Origin: Bacteroidales bacterium
GTDB taxonomy: Bacteria > Bacteroidota > Bacteroidia > Bacteroidales > UBA3824
Assembly (NCBI GenBank): GCA_017964465.1
Contig: JAGCRY010000198.1
Coordinates: 1 to 40,143 of the forward strand
Reading direction: 5' to 3'
DNA: 40,143 nucleotides
The notes below the pieces were generated by a model. It was not told the DNA's origin and made no database searches. It saw only the letters and a list, made by a program, of their open reading frames with translations. Below are positions 25,224 through 33,666 of the stretch, in pieces. Position numbers and translations under genes: made by a program. Every line of letters begins with the position of its first letter. Within the stretch, counting starts at the first letter, position 1.

Positions 25224-28200
25224 ATGAGACATATACACAACAGTTTAATTATATGCGCTGCCTTGGCTACCGTGCCTTTCGCTACGGAAGTTAAGGCGGA
25301 GGTGGCCAGCACGGTGGCATCGGCTGCTTTCGAAAGCAACGCGCCTCTTGCCGATTCGCCTATGGAGGACATCCTGGTGAAAGGTAGGGTGGTGGACGAG
25401 GAGGGCAACCCGCTCCCCGGCGTCACGGTTGCTGTGTCAGGTACAACAAGGGGCACAATCTCTGACGTAAACGGCAATTTCGAAATCAATGCGCCAGAAG
25501 ATGCCGTCCTTTCGTTCTCCTTCAGGGGTTTTTACCCGATGCAGGTGGATGTCAGCGGTCGCGAGGAACTCGGCGACATCGTGCTTACTAAGGACTTGAA
25601 CGCTGGTCTTATCGACCTTCCCTACCGCAAGGTCAATGAGAACGACCTCATTGGAAGTGTGTCATACGTCAATGTCGTTGACAAAATGGAGACCAACTAC
25701 ACTACAGCCACGTTTGATAACATGGAGACGTATGTAGGTGGTTGGAATGGCTCGACGCTTTGGGGCATGAGCAATGAAAACTCGAGCTACTTCGTAGTTA
25801 TCGACGGTTGCCCCCGTGGTCTTACGGGACATGAAAACCTCATTCCTACGGAAATTGAGTCTATCACATTCCTCAAAGGTGCCGACGCTGTCGCTTTGTA
25901 CGGCAGCCGTGGCGCAAAGGGTGCAATCCTCATCACTACAAAGCGTGGTAAGGTAAGGGACGGCCTCGAAATCAACAGCCGCGTCGTGACCGGCTTCCAT
26001 GTTGCAAAGAGGTTCCCGCAGTACCTTTCGTCCGCAGAGTACATGTCGCTCTACAATGAGGCTCGCAAGTCTGACGGCGAGCAGCCCTTGTACACTGATG
26101 AGGACATCTACAACTATGGTTCTCACAAGAACATCTACCGTTATCCCGACATTGACTACTATTCGGACGAGTATGTTAGCAAGATGTACAATCACACCGA
26201 CGCTAACCTCGAACTCGTAGGCGGCAGCCAGAGGGCTCAGTATTACGGTAGCATCAACTACTGGACTGAAGGCGACTACCTCAAGGTAGGCGACTCCGAG
26301 GACAACCGCACTCACCGTTATAGCGTTCGTGGTAATGTGGATGTTAAGGTTGCCGACTTCATCAAGGCATACATCAACGCAAACGCCACATTCTACGACG
26401 TTAAGACCGCCAGCAACGCAAACTGGTGGGAGTCCGCAGCAACCAGAAGGCCAAGCGGCAACAGGACTGGTATCAGTGCACCAATGATTCCGGTTTCCAT
26501 GGTGGACCCGAACAATCAGAGTGTTCTCGACCTCCTTTCCACGACATCCAACATTTATGATGGAAAGTTCCTCGCTGGTACATCCCAGGAGAAGACATCG
26601 GTGTTTGGCGACATGTACGTCATCGGAGAAAGGAAGTTCACCATCCGTAAGTTCCAGTTTGACGCTGGTCTCGATTTCGACCTCTCATCTCTCTTGCCTG
26701 GCCTTTCTTTGAAGACTGTCATGGGCATGGACTTCTCTACACAGTATGTGACAGCCTTCAACAATGGTTACGGCGTATTCGTTCCCACATGGGGTTCTTA
26801 CAATGGTAAGGAATATATCGTTGACCTCGTAATGGAAGGTGAAGATTCTCACACTGGCTCTCAGAACGTTTCGGATTCCAGGGTTGACCGTATGATCAGT
26901 GTTGCTGCCTACTTCGACTATGCAAGGAGCTTCGGCAAACACAATGTTCACGCAATGTGGCTTGCCAGCGGTTCTCAGCAGACTACAGTTGGTACTTACC
27001 ACAGCGATTGTGGTGCACACATGGGATTCTTTGCTGGTTACAATTACGACCACAAGTACTTCTTGGACTTCAGCTCGGCTATCGTTCACTCCGTTCGTCT
27101 TGCTGAAGGACATCGCAACGCATTCTCACCCTCTGTAACTGTTGCATGGGATCTTGCAAAAGAATCCTTCCTGAACGGTTCGTTTGTTGACAAACTCCAG
27201 CTCGAAGGCTCTGCAAGCATCATCAATGAGGACTATGACGTTGTATATGACAACACCAAGTATTACCTCTACAATGGTGCTTGGGGTACAAACGCCTACA
27301 GCTTCACATACGGCGACGGTAAAAACGCAACTGGCGTTTCTCCTACCCGTGGCAACAATGACGAACTCAGGATGGTTCAGCGCAAGGAAGTACGTGGCGG
27401 TCTTCGTACATCGTTCCTCAATGGCATGTTCACTCTTACCGGCAACTATTTCGCAAACGACATGGACGGCTACCTCATCCTCAACGGTAGCGACTTGCCT
27501 GACCACATGACCCACTTCCTGGCTGTTCGTAACAACAACATCGTACATCGCACAGGTTTCGATTTCGAGTTCACGTTCAACAAGAAGTTTGGTGAAGTTG
27601 ACCTCTCTTTGGGATTCAACGGAACCCACTACACATCAGAGCGTACCAAATATGACGAGACTCCCAAATACGATTATCTCGCCAGGGAAGGTCGAGAAGA
27701 AGATGCTGTTTGGGGCTATAAGTGCTTAGGCATCTTCCAGAGCCAAGAGGAGATTGACAATGCTCCTGTTCAGAACCTTGGTTCCAAACCCAGACCAGGC
27801 GACCTCAGGTATGCTGACTTGAATGGTGACAACAAGATTGATGCTGACGACCAGAAGTGTCTTGGTGTGAATGGTACTTACGGTGCTCCCACCTCCCTTG
27901 GTTTCAATCTCGTTGCAAAATGGAGAGACTTCTCGTTCTTCGTTGCAGGAAGGAGTATCATGGGTGCCACCAAATTTAAGAATGGCTCCTCTTACTACAA
28001 GATGGAACAGGAAAGCAAGTATTCTGTGATTGCACGTAACAGCTGGCGTGAGGACAATCCGGGCGCCAAGTATCCGCGCATCTCCTCAAAGACCAACGCA
28101 AATAACTACGTTCAGTCTGACTTCTGGAGCTTCAAGCAGGATGTGTTCTATCTTGACAAGATTCAGATTTCCTACCAGCTTCCCGCACGCCTCTTCGCTG

Positions 28201-28343
28201 GTTCATTCGTGAAAGGCGTATCGGTATTCGCATTGGGTTCTGGATTGCTTACAGTATCGTCCGAAAGTGAATGGCTCGAGCTCAACATCGGAGGCAAGCC
28301 TCAGTCGCGTTATTACGGACTCGGTGTTCAAGCCAAATTCTAA
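25224..28343 (+). CDS. xusC: Second SusC-family TonB-dependent transporter (XusC-like)
   Basis: This is a 1039-residue outer-membrane transporter. The signal peptide ends near EVKAEVA. An unusual Ala/Ser-rich stretch (about 25-48) precedes the regulatory domain (VKGRVVDEEGNPLPGVTVA). The plug contains IESITFLKGADAVALYGSR and GAKGAILITTKRGK, and the barrel ends in YYGLGVQAKF. A canonical VVxVGYG TonB-box segment is not seen; the region is LTKDLNAGLIDLPYRKV instead, so TonB contact may differ. The sequence is clearly different from the first SusC, so this is not a recent duplication. It pairs with the SusD protein 18 bases downstream. Confidence 0.92.
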   Translation: MRHIHNSLIICAALATVPFATEVKAEVASTVASAAFESNAPLADSPMEDILVKGRVVDEEGNPLPGVTVAVSGTTRGTISDVNGNFEINAPEDAVLSFSFRGFYPMQVDVSGREELGDIVLTKDLNAGLIDLPYRKVNENDLIGSVSYVNVVDKMETNYTTATFDNMETYVGGWNGSTLWGMSNENSSYFVVIDGCPRGLTGHENLIPTEIESITFLKGADAVALYGSRGAKGAILITTKRGKVRDGLEINSRVVTGFHVAKRFPQYLSSAEYMSLYNEARKSDGEQPLYTDEDIYNYGSHKNIYRYPDIDYYSDEYVSKMYNHTDANLELVGGSQRAQYYGSINYWTEGDYLKVGDSEDNRTHRYSVRGNVDVKVADFIKAYINANATFYDVKTASNANWWESAATRRPSGNRTGISAPMIPVSMVDPNNQSVLDLLSTTSNIYDGKFLAGTSQEKTSVFGDMYVIGERKFTIRKFQFDAGLDFDLSSLLPGLSLKTVMGMDFSTQYVTAFNNGYGVFVPTWGSYNGKEYIVDLVMEGEDSHTGSQNVSDSRVDRMISVAAYFDYARSFGKHNVHAMWLASGSQQTTVGTYHSDCGAHMGFFAGYNYDHKYFLDFSSAIVHSVRLAEGHRNAFSPSVTVAWDLAKESFLNGSFVDKLQLEGSASIINEDYDVVYDNTKYYLYNGAWGTNAYSFTYGDGKNATGVSPTRGNNDELRMVQRKEVRGGLRTSFLNGMFTLTGNYFANDMDGYLILNGSDLPDHMTHFLAVRNNNIVHRTGFDFEFTFNKKFGEVDLSLGFNGTHYTSERTKYDETPKYDYLAREGREEDAVWGYKCLGIFQSQEEIDNAPVQNLGSKPRPGDLRYADLNGDNKIDADDQKCLGVNGTYGAPTSLGFNLVAKWRDFSFFVAGRSIMGATKFKNGSSYYKMEQESKYSVIARNSWREDNPGAKYPRISSKTNANNYVQSDFWSFKQDVFYLDKIQISYQLPARLFAGSFVKGVSVFALGSGLLTVSSESEWLELNIGGKPQSRYYGLGVQAKF

Positions 28344-28361
28344 ATTGTTAATTAAGGTAAT

Positions 28362-30083
28362 ATGATGAAACTAAATAAAATATTGACTGTTTCGGCTGTC
28401 GCCGCGCTCATGCTCACGAGCTGCGACGATATGTTTGAACCTGCCATAGAGCAGCACCCAGACTTCGAACAGCAGATTGTGGCAAATCCTTCATATTTCT
28501 ATGGTCTGTTGATGACGCCCTATTCCAAGTTCAATGACCAGAATACATTCTTCGCGCATCGTGTTCACGAGGATTTCGCCACGAGCGACTTCTATTGTGA
28601 CCAGTCGTTCAATGACGCCAAAAACTGGATTCTCATGGGTCGTGGCAGCTGGACGGCAAAAGAGAACCCGGTGGACAAGTGGACGGATGTTAGGGAATCC
28701 ATGCAGTACATCAACATCTTCCTCGAGAACATGGACAGGGTTACATGGTCGAAGAACAAGGAAAACAACGATAAGTTCAAGAAACGTCTCACCGGCGAGG
28801 CATACGCATTGCGTGGCATTCTCAATTACTTCTTCCTCCGTGCCCATGCGGGCTATGTGGACGGCGAGAGCCGGATGATGGGTATTCCAATCCTCACTTC
28901 CTCTGAGGACGTCAATTCCGACTTTAATCTTCCCAGGCAGACCTTTAAGGCTTCCTTGGATCAGATTATGGAGGACCTCGACGCTGCGATTGGTTACCTT
29001 CCTGAAGTTTACACTGGCAATGACCTCGTAAATGGCCAGGGTCGTAACGGCCTTATCAACGGTACAATCGTTAGGGCTATGAGGTCTGAGGTTGCACTCA
29101 TGGCGGCAAGCCCGCTTTTCGCAGCTGAAAGTGGCATTTCATGGCAGCAGGCTGCTGACTATGCCGCTGAAGTGCTGAAAGGACACACCATTGTTCCTAA
29201 TGGCCACACATGGTACTGCCACACAGCAGAAATCAACGCTCTTAATGAAGGTGCGTTGCCTCCCGAGGTAATATGGAGGGGCGACCGTACTGGTGAAAAC
29301 GACGTTGAATATGAGAGGCATGCATATCCCCCGAGCCTTTATGGCAACGGTCGTTTTAATCCCACCCAGAACCTCGTGGATGCGTTCCCGATGGCTAACG
29401 GTTATCCTATCACAGCCTCTGGAAGCGGCTATGACCCACAGAAGCCATACGACAACCGTGACCCGAGGCTCGACACCTACATCATCCACCATGGCAGCTC
29501 GTTCAAGGGTACTACTATCAACGTAAGCCCCGACGACAACACCAACAAGGATGGTTTGAACAGGTCTGGTGCTACTTTCACTGGCTACTATCTCAAGAAG
29601 TTCATGAATGAGGACGTTGACCCGAACACTTCAAAGCCGAACGGTCGTCGTCACTACAAGGCTCGTCTCCGCTACACCGAGATCTTCCTCAATTATGCCG
29701 AGGCACAGAACGAGGCAGCTGGACCTCAGTCAACTGGTACTTTGGGTATGTCGCCCTACGACATTGTGAAGGCTATCCGTCAGCGTGGTGGCATCACAAA
29801 CGACCAGTACCTCGAGTCCATCAAGGGTGACAAGGACAAGATGCGTGAGCTCATCCACAACGAGCGTCGTATCGAGCTCATGGGCGAAAACTTCCGTTTC
29901 TGGGATCTTCGCCGCTGGAAAGAGCCGCTTAACGAGACTGTTAAGCGTATGAACGTCACCAATGGCAAGTTCAATGTGGAGACTATCGACGATCTCCGTT
30001 ACGAAGACTACATGTATTTTGGCCCCATGCCAGAAAAAGAAGTCCTCAAATGGTCCAACCTCAAGCAAAATCAAGGTTGGTAG
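28362..30083 (+). CDS. xusD: Second SusD/RagB-family surface lipoprotein (XusD-like)
   Basis: The 573-residue lipoprotein has a lipobox at LMLTSC, with Cys about residue 21 and then DDMFEPAIEQ. TPR helices are visible, for example LTGEAYALRGILNYFFLRA. The C-terminal SusD signature includes EIFLNYAEAQNEAAG and NERRIELMGENFRFWDLRRW, ending in LKQNQGW. ATG 28365 is an equally possible start. It pairs with the second SusC protein. The next gene follows after 27 bases without a terminator. Confidence 0.92.
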   Translation: MMKLNKILTVSAVAALMLTSCDDMFEPAIEQHPDFEQQIVANPSYFYGLLMTPYSKFNDQNTFFAHRVHEDFATSDFYCDQSFNDAKNWILMGRGSWTAKENPVDKWTDVRESMQYINIFLENMDRVTWSKNKENNDKFKKRLTGEAYALRGILNYFFLRAHAGYVDGESRMMGIPILTSSEDVNSDFNLPRQTFKASLDQIMEDLDAAIGYLPEVYTGNDLVNGQGRNGLINGTIVRAMRSEVALMAASPLFAAESGISWQQAADYAAEVLKGHTIVPNGHTWYCHTAEINALNEGALPPEVIWRGDRTGENDVEYERHAYPPSLYGNGRFNPTQNLVDAFPMANGYPITASGSGYDPQKPYDNRDPRLDTYIIHHGSSFKGTTINVSPDDNTNKDGLNRSGATFTGYYLKKFMNEDVDPNTSKPNGRRHYKARLRYTEIFLNYAEAQNEAAGPQSTGTLGMSPYDIVKAIRQRGGITNDQYLESIKGDKDKMRELIHNERRIELMGENFRFWDLRRWKEPLNETVKRMNVTNGKFNVETIDDLRYEDYMYFGPMPEKEVLKWSNLKQNQGW

Positions 30084-30110
30084 TAATGTTGGACATCAAA
30101 AAATTCTAAA

Positions 30111-31154
30111 ATGATGAAAATTAAGAATCTAATATTGACAATGACGGCTGGTGCCATGATTTGCGGCGGATTATCTTCGTGTAAGAACGCAGACGTGGAG
30201 TTCCCGGATTCCGACGGCGGCATCAACGTCTTTTTCTCATACCAGAATCCGATTCGCACGATCGTCCTGGGCGACATCACCACTACCGACAACTCTGGCG
30301 ACAACGAGCATCGCTTCTCGGTTTACGCTACAATGGGTGGCGCATACCACGGCAGAAATATCGATGTTCAGGTTGATATTGATGAATCGCTCGTCAATGG
30401 ACTTTCATTCCCTGACGGTACAAAACCTGAAGCGCTTCCGAGCAACTACTACACCCTCAGTGGCAAGACTATCAGCTACAATGGAAAACTCCAGGCATGT
30501 ATCGACGTTCAGCTCAACGACGCCTTCTTCAACGACACGAAAGCCGTGGAGGAGCACTTTGTGCTGCCTGTTGTCATAAAAGACGTAACCGCTGGCTACA
30601 ACATCCTCTCCGGCACACCGGCTCAGGGCGGAAAAAACATCCGTCAAAACCCTGCGGACTGGATTGTCGCTCCTAAGGACTACACGCTCTACATGGTCAA
30701 CTTCATCAACAAGTATCACGGCTCCTATCTCCGTCGTGGCACCGATGTAATTACATCTGGCGGTTCCTCCAAAAATGTGGAGCGCAAGAAGGAATTCATT
30801 GAGTGGGACGAGGTTGTAAAACTCACTACAAAGTCGCTTAATGAGGATGTGATTACCATCACGGGACTTGTTGACAATGGCGAACCTGTCAGCTGCGACT
30901 TGCTTTTGACATTCGACAACAACAATAAGTGTACGATTTCGTCCCTCACCCCTGGCTACACAGCCTCCGGCACGGGCGAGTTCAAGACAAAGTCGGAAAT
31001 CAAGGCGTGGGGCGACAAGGATCGCGACGGCTTGTACCTCGACTACACCATCAATCTCGGAAGCACTACATACAAGACAAGCGACATATTAGTTGCTCGC
31101 GACCGTGGTACTGTTACTTCCGTCCGTGAGTTTGATGTATCATACAAAGATTAA
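30111..31154 (+). CDS. xusE: XusE-like surface glycan-binding lipoprotein (DUF1735/DUF5627 type)
   Basis: This is a 347-residue lipoprotein with a lipobox at GGLSSC (Cys about 24) followed by KNADVEF. The N-terminal half (about 30-170) is a beta domain of the DUF1735 type (NVFFSYQNPIRTIVLGD, EHFVLPVVIKDVTAGYNIL). The C-terminal half (from about 190, YTLYMVNFINKYHGSYLRR) fits the DUF5627 region. Proteins in this position of xylan loci are accessory glycan binders on the outer surface. Assignment rests on domain pattern and gene order after the two SusC/D pairs; binding of xylan is inferred. Confidence 0.78.
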   Translation: MMKIKNLILTMTAGAMICGGLSSCKNADVEFPDSDGGINVFFSYQNPIRTIVLGDITTTDNSGDNEHRFSVYATMGGAYHGRNIDVQVDIDESLVNGLSFPDGTKPEALPSNYYTLSGKTISYNGKLQACIDVQLNDAFFNDTKAVEEHFVLPVVIKDVTAGYNILSGTPAQGGKNIRQNPADWIVAPKDYTLYMVNFINKYHGSYLRRGTDVITSGGSSKNVERKKEFIEWDEVVKLTTKSLNEDVITITGLVDNGEPVSCDLLLTFDNNNKCTISSLTPGYTASGTGEFKTKSEIKAWGDKDRDGLYLDYTINLGSTTYKTSDILVARDRGTVTSVREFDVSYKD

Positions 31155-31166
31155 ACAGTATTAACC

Positions 31167-31219
31167 ATTGGATAGGACGCGCCGTGAAGCCGGTTGCTAT
31201 GCGGCGCATCCGTTCCAAT
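31167..31219 (+). other. Intercistronic stem-loop between xusE and the GH10-like gene
   Basis: ATTGGA (31167-31172) pairs with TCCAAT (31214-31219), and GCGCCG (31179-31184) with CGGCGC (31202-31207), forming a two-tier stem. No T-run follows, so it is more likely an RNA stability or processing element than a terminator. Confidence 0.4.
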
Positions 31220-31238
31220 TAATCAAGACAGACAAATT

Positions 31239-33464
31239 ATGAAGTTAAATAATAAATGGCTTTGGGCTTTGCTTCCGGCAGCGATTTTGTCGTCATGTGC
31301 TGAGGATAAATTTGACAGCTATTCAATCCCTGAGCCGGCAAGCCTTGCTGAGACCAAGTTCCTCGCAGAATACAAGGTTCTCAAGGACTACAACGTAGGA
31401 GTTCCGCTCGGCGCTGTAGTGGATGTGTCTGAATATACAAGTAAGGGACTTGTTTACGGACTTACCAGTACAAACTTCGATGAAGTTACAGCTGGCAAGA
31501 AGTTCATGCACGGTGCTTTGGTAAAGAATGCTGGTAATGTGAACGTCGGTATTCTCTCGGATTTCATAAAGAGCGCTGAGTCCGCCGGTCACAAGGTGTT
31601 TGGCTCGACCATCCTCAGTAATCTTGATCAGAATACCACGTACCTCGGCACGAAGGGCATCCTTGCATCTCATACTGATCCAAACGCCTCGGGCGGTGTC
31701 CTGACCGAGCTGAAATGGGTTGAGTTGGTTGCCAACGGCGATTGTGAAGGCGACAGCAACGAGTCCTTGTTCTGGACCGTCGCCCAACAAGGTCCAAGCA
31801 ACGCCACAATCACAAGTGGTGCTGGCAAGGACGGTTCCAAGTGTATCGTACTCAACGCCACTGCCAAGGTATCTCAGGCGTGGGACAACCAGTTCTTCAT
31901 CAAATTCTCGGAATCGTTGCCAAACGGTACAAAGTATAAGCTCAAAATGGACATCAAGGCCGCCACTGCTGCCTCAGGCATTGCCTCCCAGGCGCATGCA
32001 AATCCGAGCGAATACATTGCTCATGGTACTTTCGGCACGGTTGATTTCACGACCGACTGGAAAACTTACACAAATGAAGGAACAATCCCCTCTGATGGTG
32101 TACAGTCTATCGCCTTAAACCTCAATGACTTTGCCGATGCAAACACCTACTATTTTGACAACATCTCGTTTGAGGCTGAAGTAGAAAGGGAGGCTGATCC
32201 GTTCTATTGGGAGAACATCGTTTCTAACAGCGACTGCGAAGGCGAAAGCGTAGAGTCTTTCTTCAGTACTATTGCACAGGCTGGACCAAATAGCTCAACC
32301 ATTTCGAGCGGCGTTGGCAAGGACGGCTCACGTTGCGTCGTTGTCAATGCAACTGCAAAGGTAGCTAACGAATGGGACAACCAGTTCTTCATCAAGTTCA
32401 CCGAGCCGTTGGCAAATGGTACTAAGTACAAGTTCACGATGGACTACAAGGCTGATGTAGCTGCTTCTGGCATTCCAACCCAGTCTCATTCGCAGCCAAG
32501 TGCCTATATCGCCCATGGTACTTTTGGCACTCTGAATTTCACAACCGATTGGCAGACATATACTAACGAAGGTACGTTAGGTGTTGATGGATGTCAGTCT
32601 ATCGCCTTCAACCTCAATTCATTTGCTGATGCTAACACATATTATTTCGACAATATTGTGTTTGAGATTGAGAAGGAGCATGTTGTTGGTATTCCGCTTA
32701 CTGCCAAAGAGAAACATGACACCGTTAAGTATGCCCTCGACAACTACATTAAGAATGTAATGGAGGCTAACAAAGGTTATATCACATCTTGGGACATTTT
32801 GGGCAATATGTTTACAGACAATGGCGCTTTGGACACAGAAGAAGCTGACAATAAGTTCCTTTGGGCTTCATACCTCAACGGTCCCGACATGGACGGTTCA
32901 AATCCCAATGAGTACATACAGCTTGCTTTCAAGTTGACCCGCGAATACTTCGCTGCAAACGGCGGAAATGAAGCAGACCTCAAACTCTTCCTTAATGAGG
33001 AAGGTCTCGACAAGGCTGCCAAACTCAATGGTGTCACAAAACAGCTCACCACATGGGAGCAGGACAAATCTGTCAAGTTCGACGGCATAAGCACCAGCAT
33101 CACAGCATCTTACAGCGAGGACGCAAGCGCCCTCAATGCTGAAAAGAAGAAAGTGGAGGATTTGTTTACGGCACTTGCTAAGACGGGCAGGCTCATCCGC
33201 ATTTCCGGCATCACGCTCGATTACAAGGACGCATCCGACCAGGCTGTATCTGCTAAGGACATGAGCGTTGAGCAGGGCAAGCAGATGGGTACGTTCTATG
33301 CATTCATTGTTCAGAAGTACAAAGAGCTCATTCCGGCTAACCAGCAGGCTGGCTTGTACATCAGCAACATCTTCGACAACGGAGACACACCTTGCGGTCT
33401 CTGGAATCAGAGCAACAACTCCCGCAAGCCCCAGTACGGCGGCTTTGCAGATGGTTTGCAGTAA
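31239..33464 (+). CDS. GH10-like lipoprotein with two inserted CBMs and no catalytic residues
   Basis: The 741-residue lipoprotein from ATG 31239 has a lipobox at AILSSC (Cys20). A GH10 N-terminal half lies at about 45-140, two duplicated CBM4-like modules at about 159-316 and 324-478, and a GH10 C-terminal half at about 486-741. This is the layout of Xyn10C-type xylanases in the same position of xus operons. The active site is gone: WDVVNEA of GH10 reads WDILGNM (Glu becomes N523), SELD reads SGIT (Glu becomes G657), GTQMH reads STSIT (His becomes T622), and GHTLxWHS reads GSTILSNL. The fold is retained over its full length without stops. It is therefore most likely a binding protein on the cell surface rather than a xylanase. 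Confidence 0.85.
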   Translation: MKLNNKWLWALLPAAILSSCAEDKFDSYSIPEPASLAETKFLAEYKVLKDYNVGVPLGAVVDVSEYTSKGLVYGLTSTNFDEVTAGKKFMHGALVKNAGNVNVGILSDFIKSAESAGHKVFGSTILSNLDQNTTYLGTKGILASHTDPNASGGVLTELKWVELVANGDCEGDSNESLFWTVAQQGPSNATITSGAGKDGSKCIVLNATAKVSQAWDNQFFIKFSESLPNGTKYKLKMDIKAATAASGIASQAHANPSEYIAHGTFGTVDFTTDWKTYTNEGTIPSDGVQSIALNLNDFADANTYYFDNISFEAEVEREADPFYWENIVSNSDCEGESVESFFSTIAQAGPNSSTISSGVGKDGSRCVVVNATAKVANEWDNQFFIKFTEPLANGTKYKFTMDYKADVAASGIPTQSHSQPSAYIAHGTFGTLNFTTDWQTYTNEGTLGVDGCQSIAFNLNSFADANTYYFDNIVFEIEKEHVVGIPLTAKEKHDTVKYALDNYIKNVMEANKGYITSWDILGNMFTDNGALDTEEADNKFLWASYLNGPDMDGSNPNEYIQLAFKLTREYFAANGGNEADLKLFLNEEGLDKAAKLNGVTKQLTTWEQDKSVKFDGISTSITASYSEDASALNAEKKKVEDLFTALAKTGRLIRISGITLDYKDASDQAVSAKDMSVEQGKQMGTFYAFIVQKYKELIPANQQAGLYISNIFDNGDTPCGLWNQSNNSRKPQYGGFADGLQ
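31713..32672 (+). repeat. Duplicated CBM-coding segment
   Basis: Two in-frame modules of about 155 residues (31713-32186 and 32208-32672) are clearly similar. Both have SDCEG or GDCEG starts, WDNQFFIKF, YIAHGTFGT, TTDW-TYTNEGT and FADANTYYFDNI. They represent an internal duplication of a CBM4-like domain, and the strong sequence match suggests a fairly recent event or continued selection. Confidence 0.85.
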
Positions 33465-33494
33465 CAGAGTGTATTAGTTGAATGATTATTGATT

Positions 33495-33540
33495 AAATGT
33501 GGGGCGCATGGCGAGAAACCACAGCCGCTGCCCCACATTT
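33495..33540 (+). terminator. Terminator of the xus operon
   Basis: An 11-bp stem (33495-33505 with 33530-33540; AAATGTGGGGC and its complement) is followed by TATTTTTTTT. It lies 30 bases after the stop of the GH10-like gene and separates it from the next xylanase gene. Confidence 0.8.
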
Positions 33541-33596
33541 TATTTTTTTTATGATAATTTCAGTTTTATTGATTTTTCCAATGGCTGAGTATTTCA

Positions 33597-33604
33597 TATT
33601 TTTG
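33597..33604 (+). promoter_or_regulatory. -7 promoter element of the xylanase gene
   Basis: TATTTTTG matches TAnnTTTG, 62 bases before ATG 33667. The -33 position holds TTTT rather than TTTG. It implies that the xylanase-esterase-GH5 genes can be transcribed apart from xusA-E. Confidence 0.45.
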
Positions 33605-33666
33605 TTGACGACAATTCACACGTTTTATTAACTTCAATAACACTTAAAATAATTAAAAAAAAATCA

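Noticed and set aside
20681-30083. Recent duplication of the two SusC/SusD pairs
   Set aside because: The two SusC proteins differ in N-terminus, TonB-box region and barrel ending, and the SusD proteins differ in length; they are ancient paralogues, as in other xus loci.
31239-33464. Active xylanase Xyn10C
   Set aside because: Gene position and fold fit, but both catalytic glutamates and the substrate-binding histidines and tryptophan are substituted.
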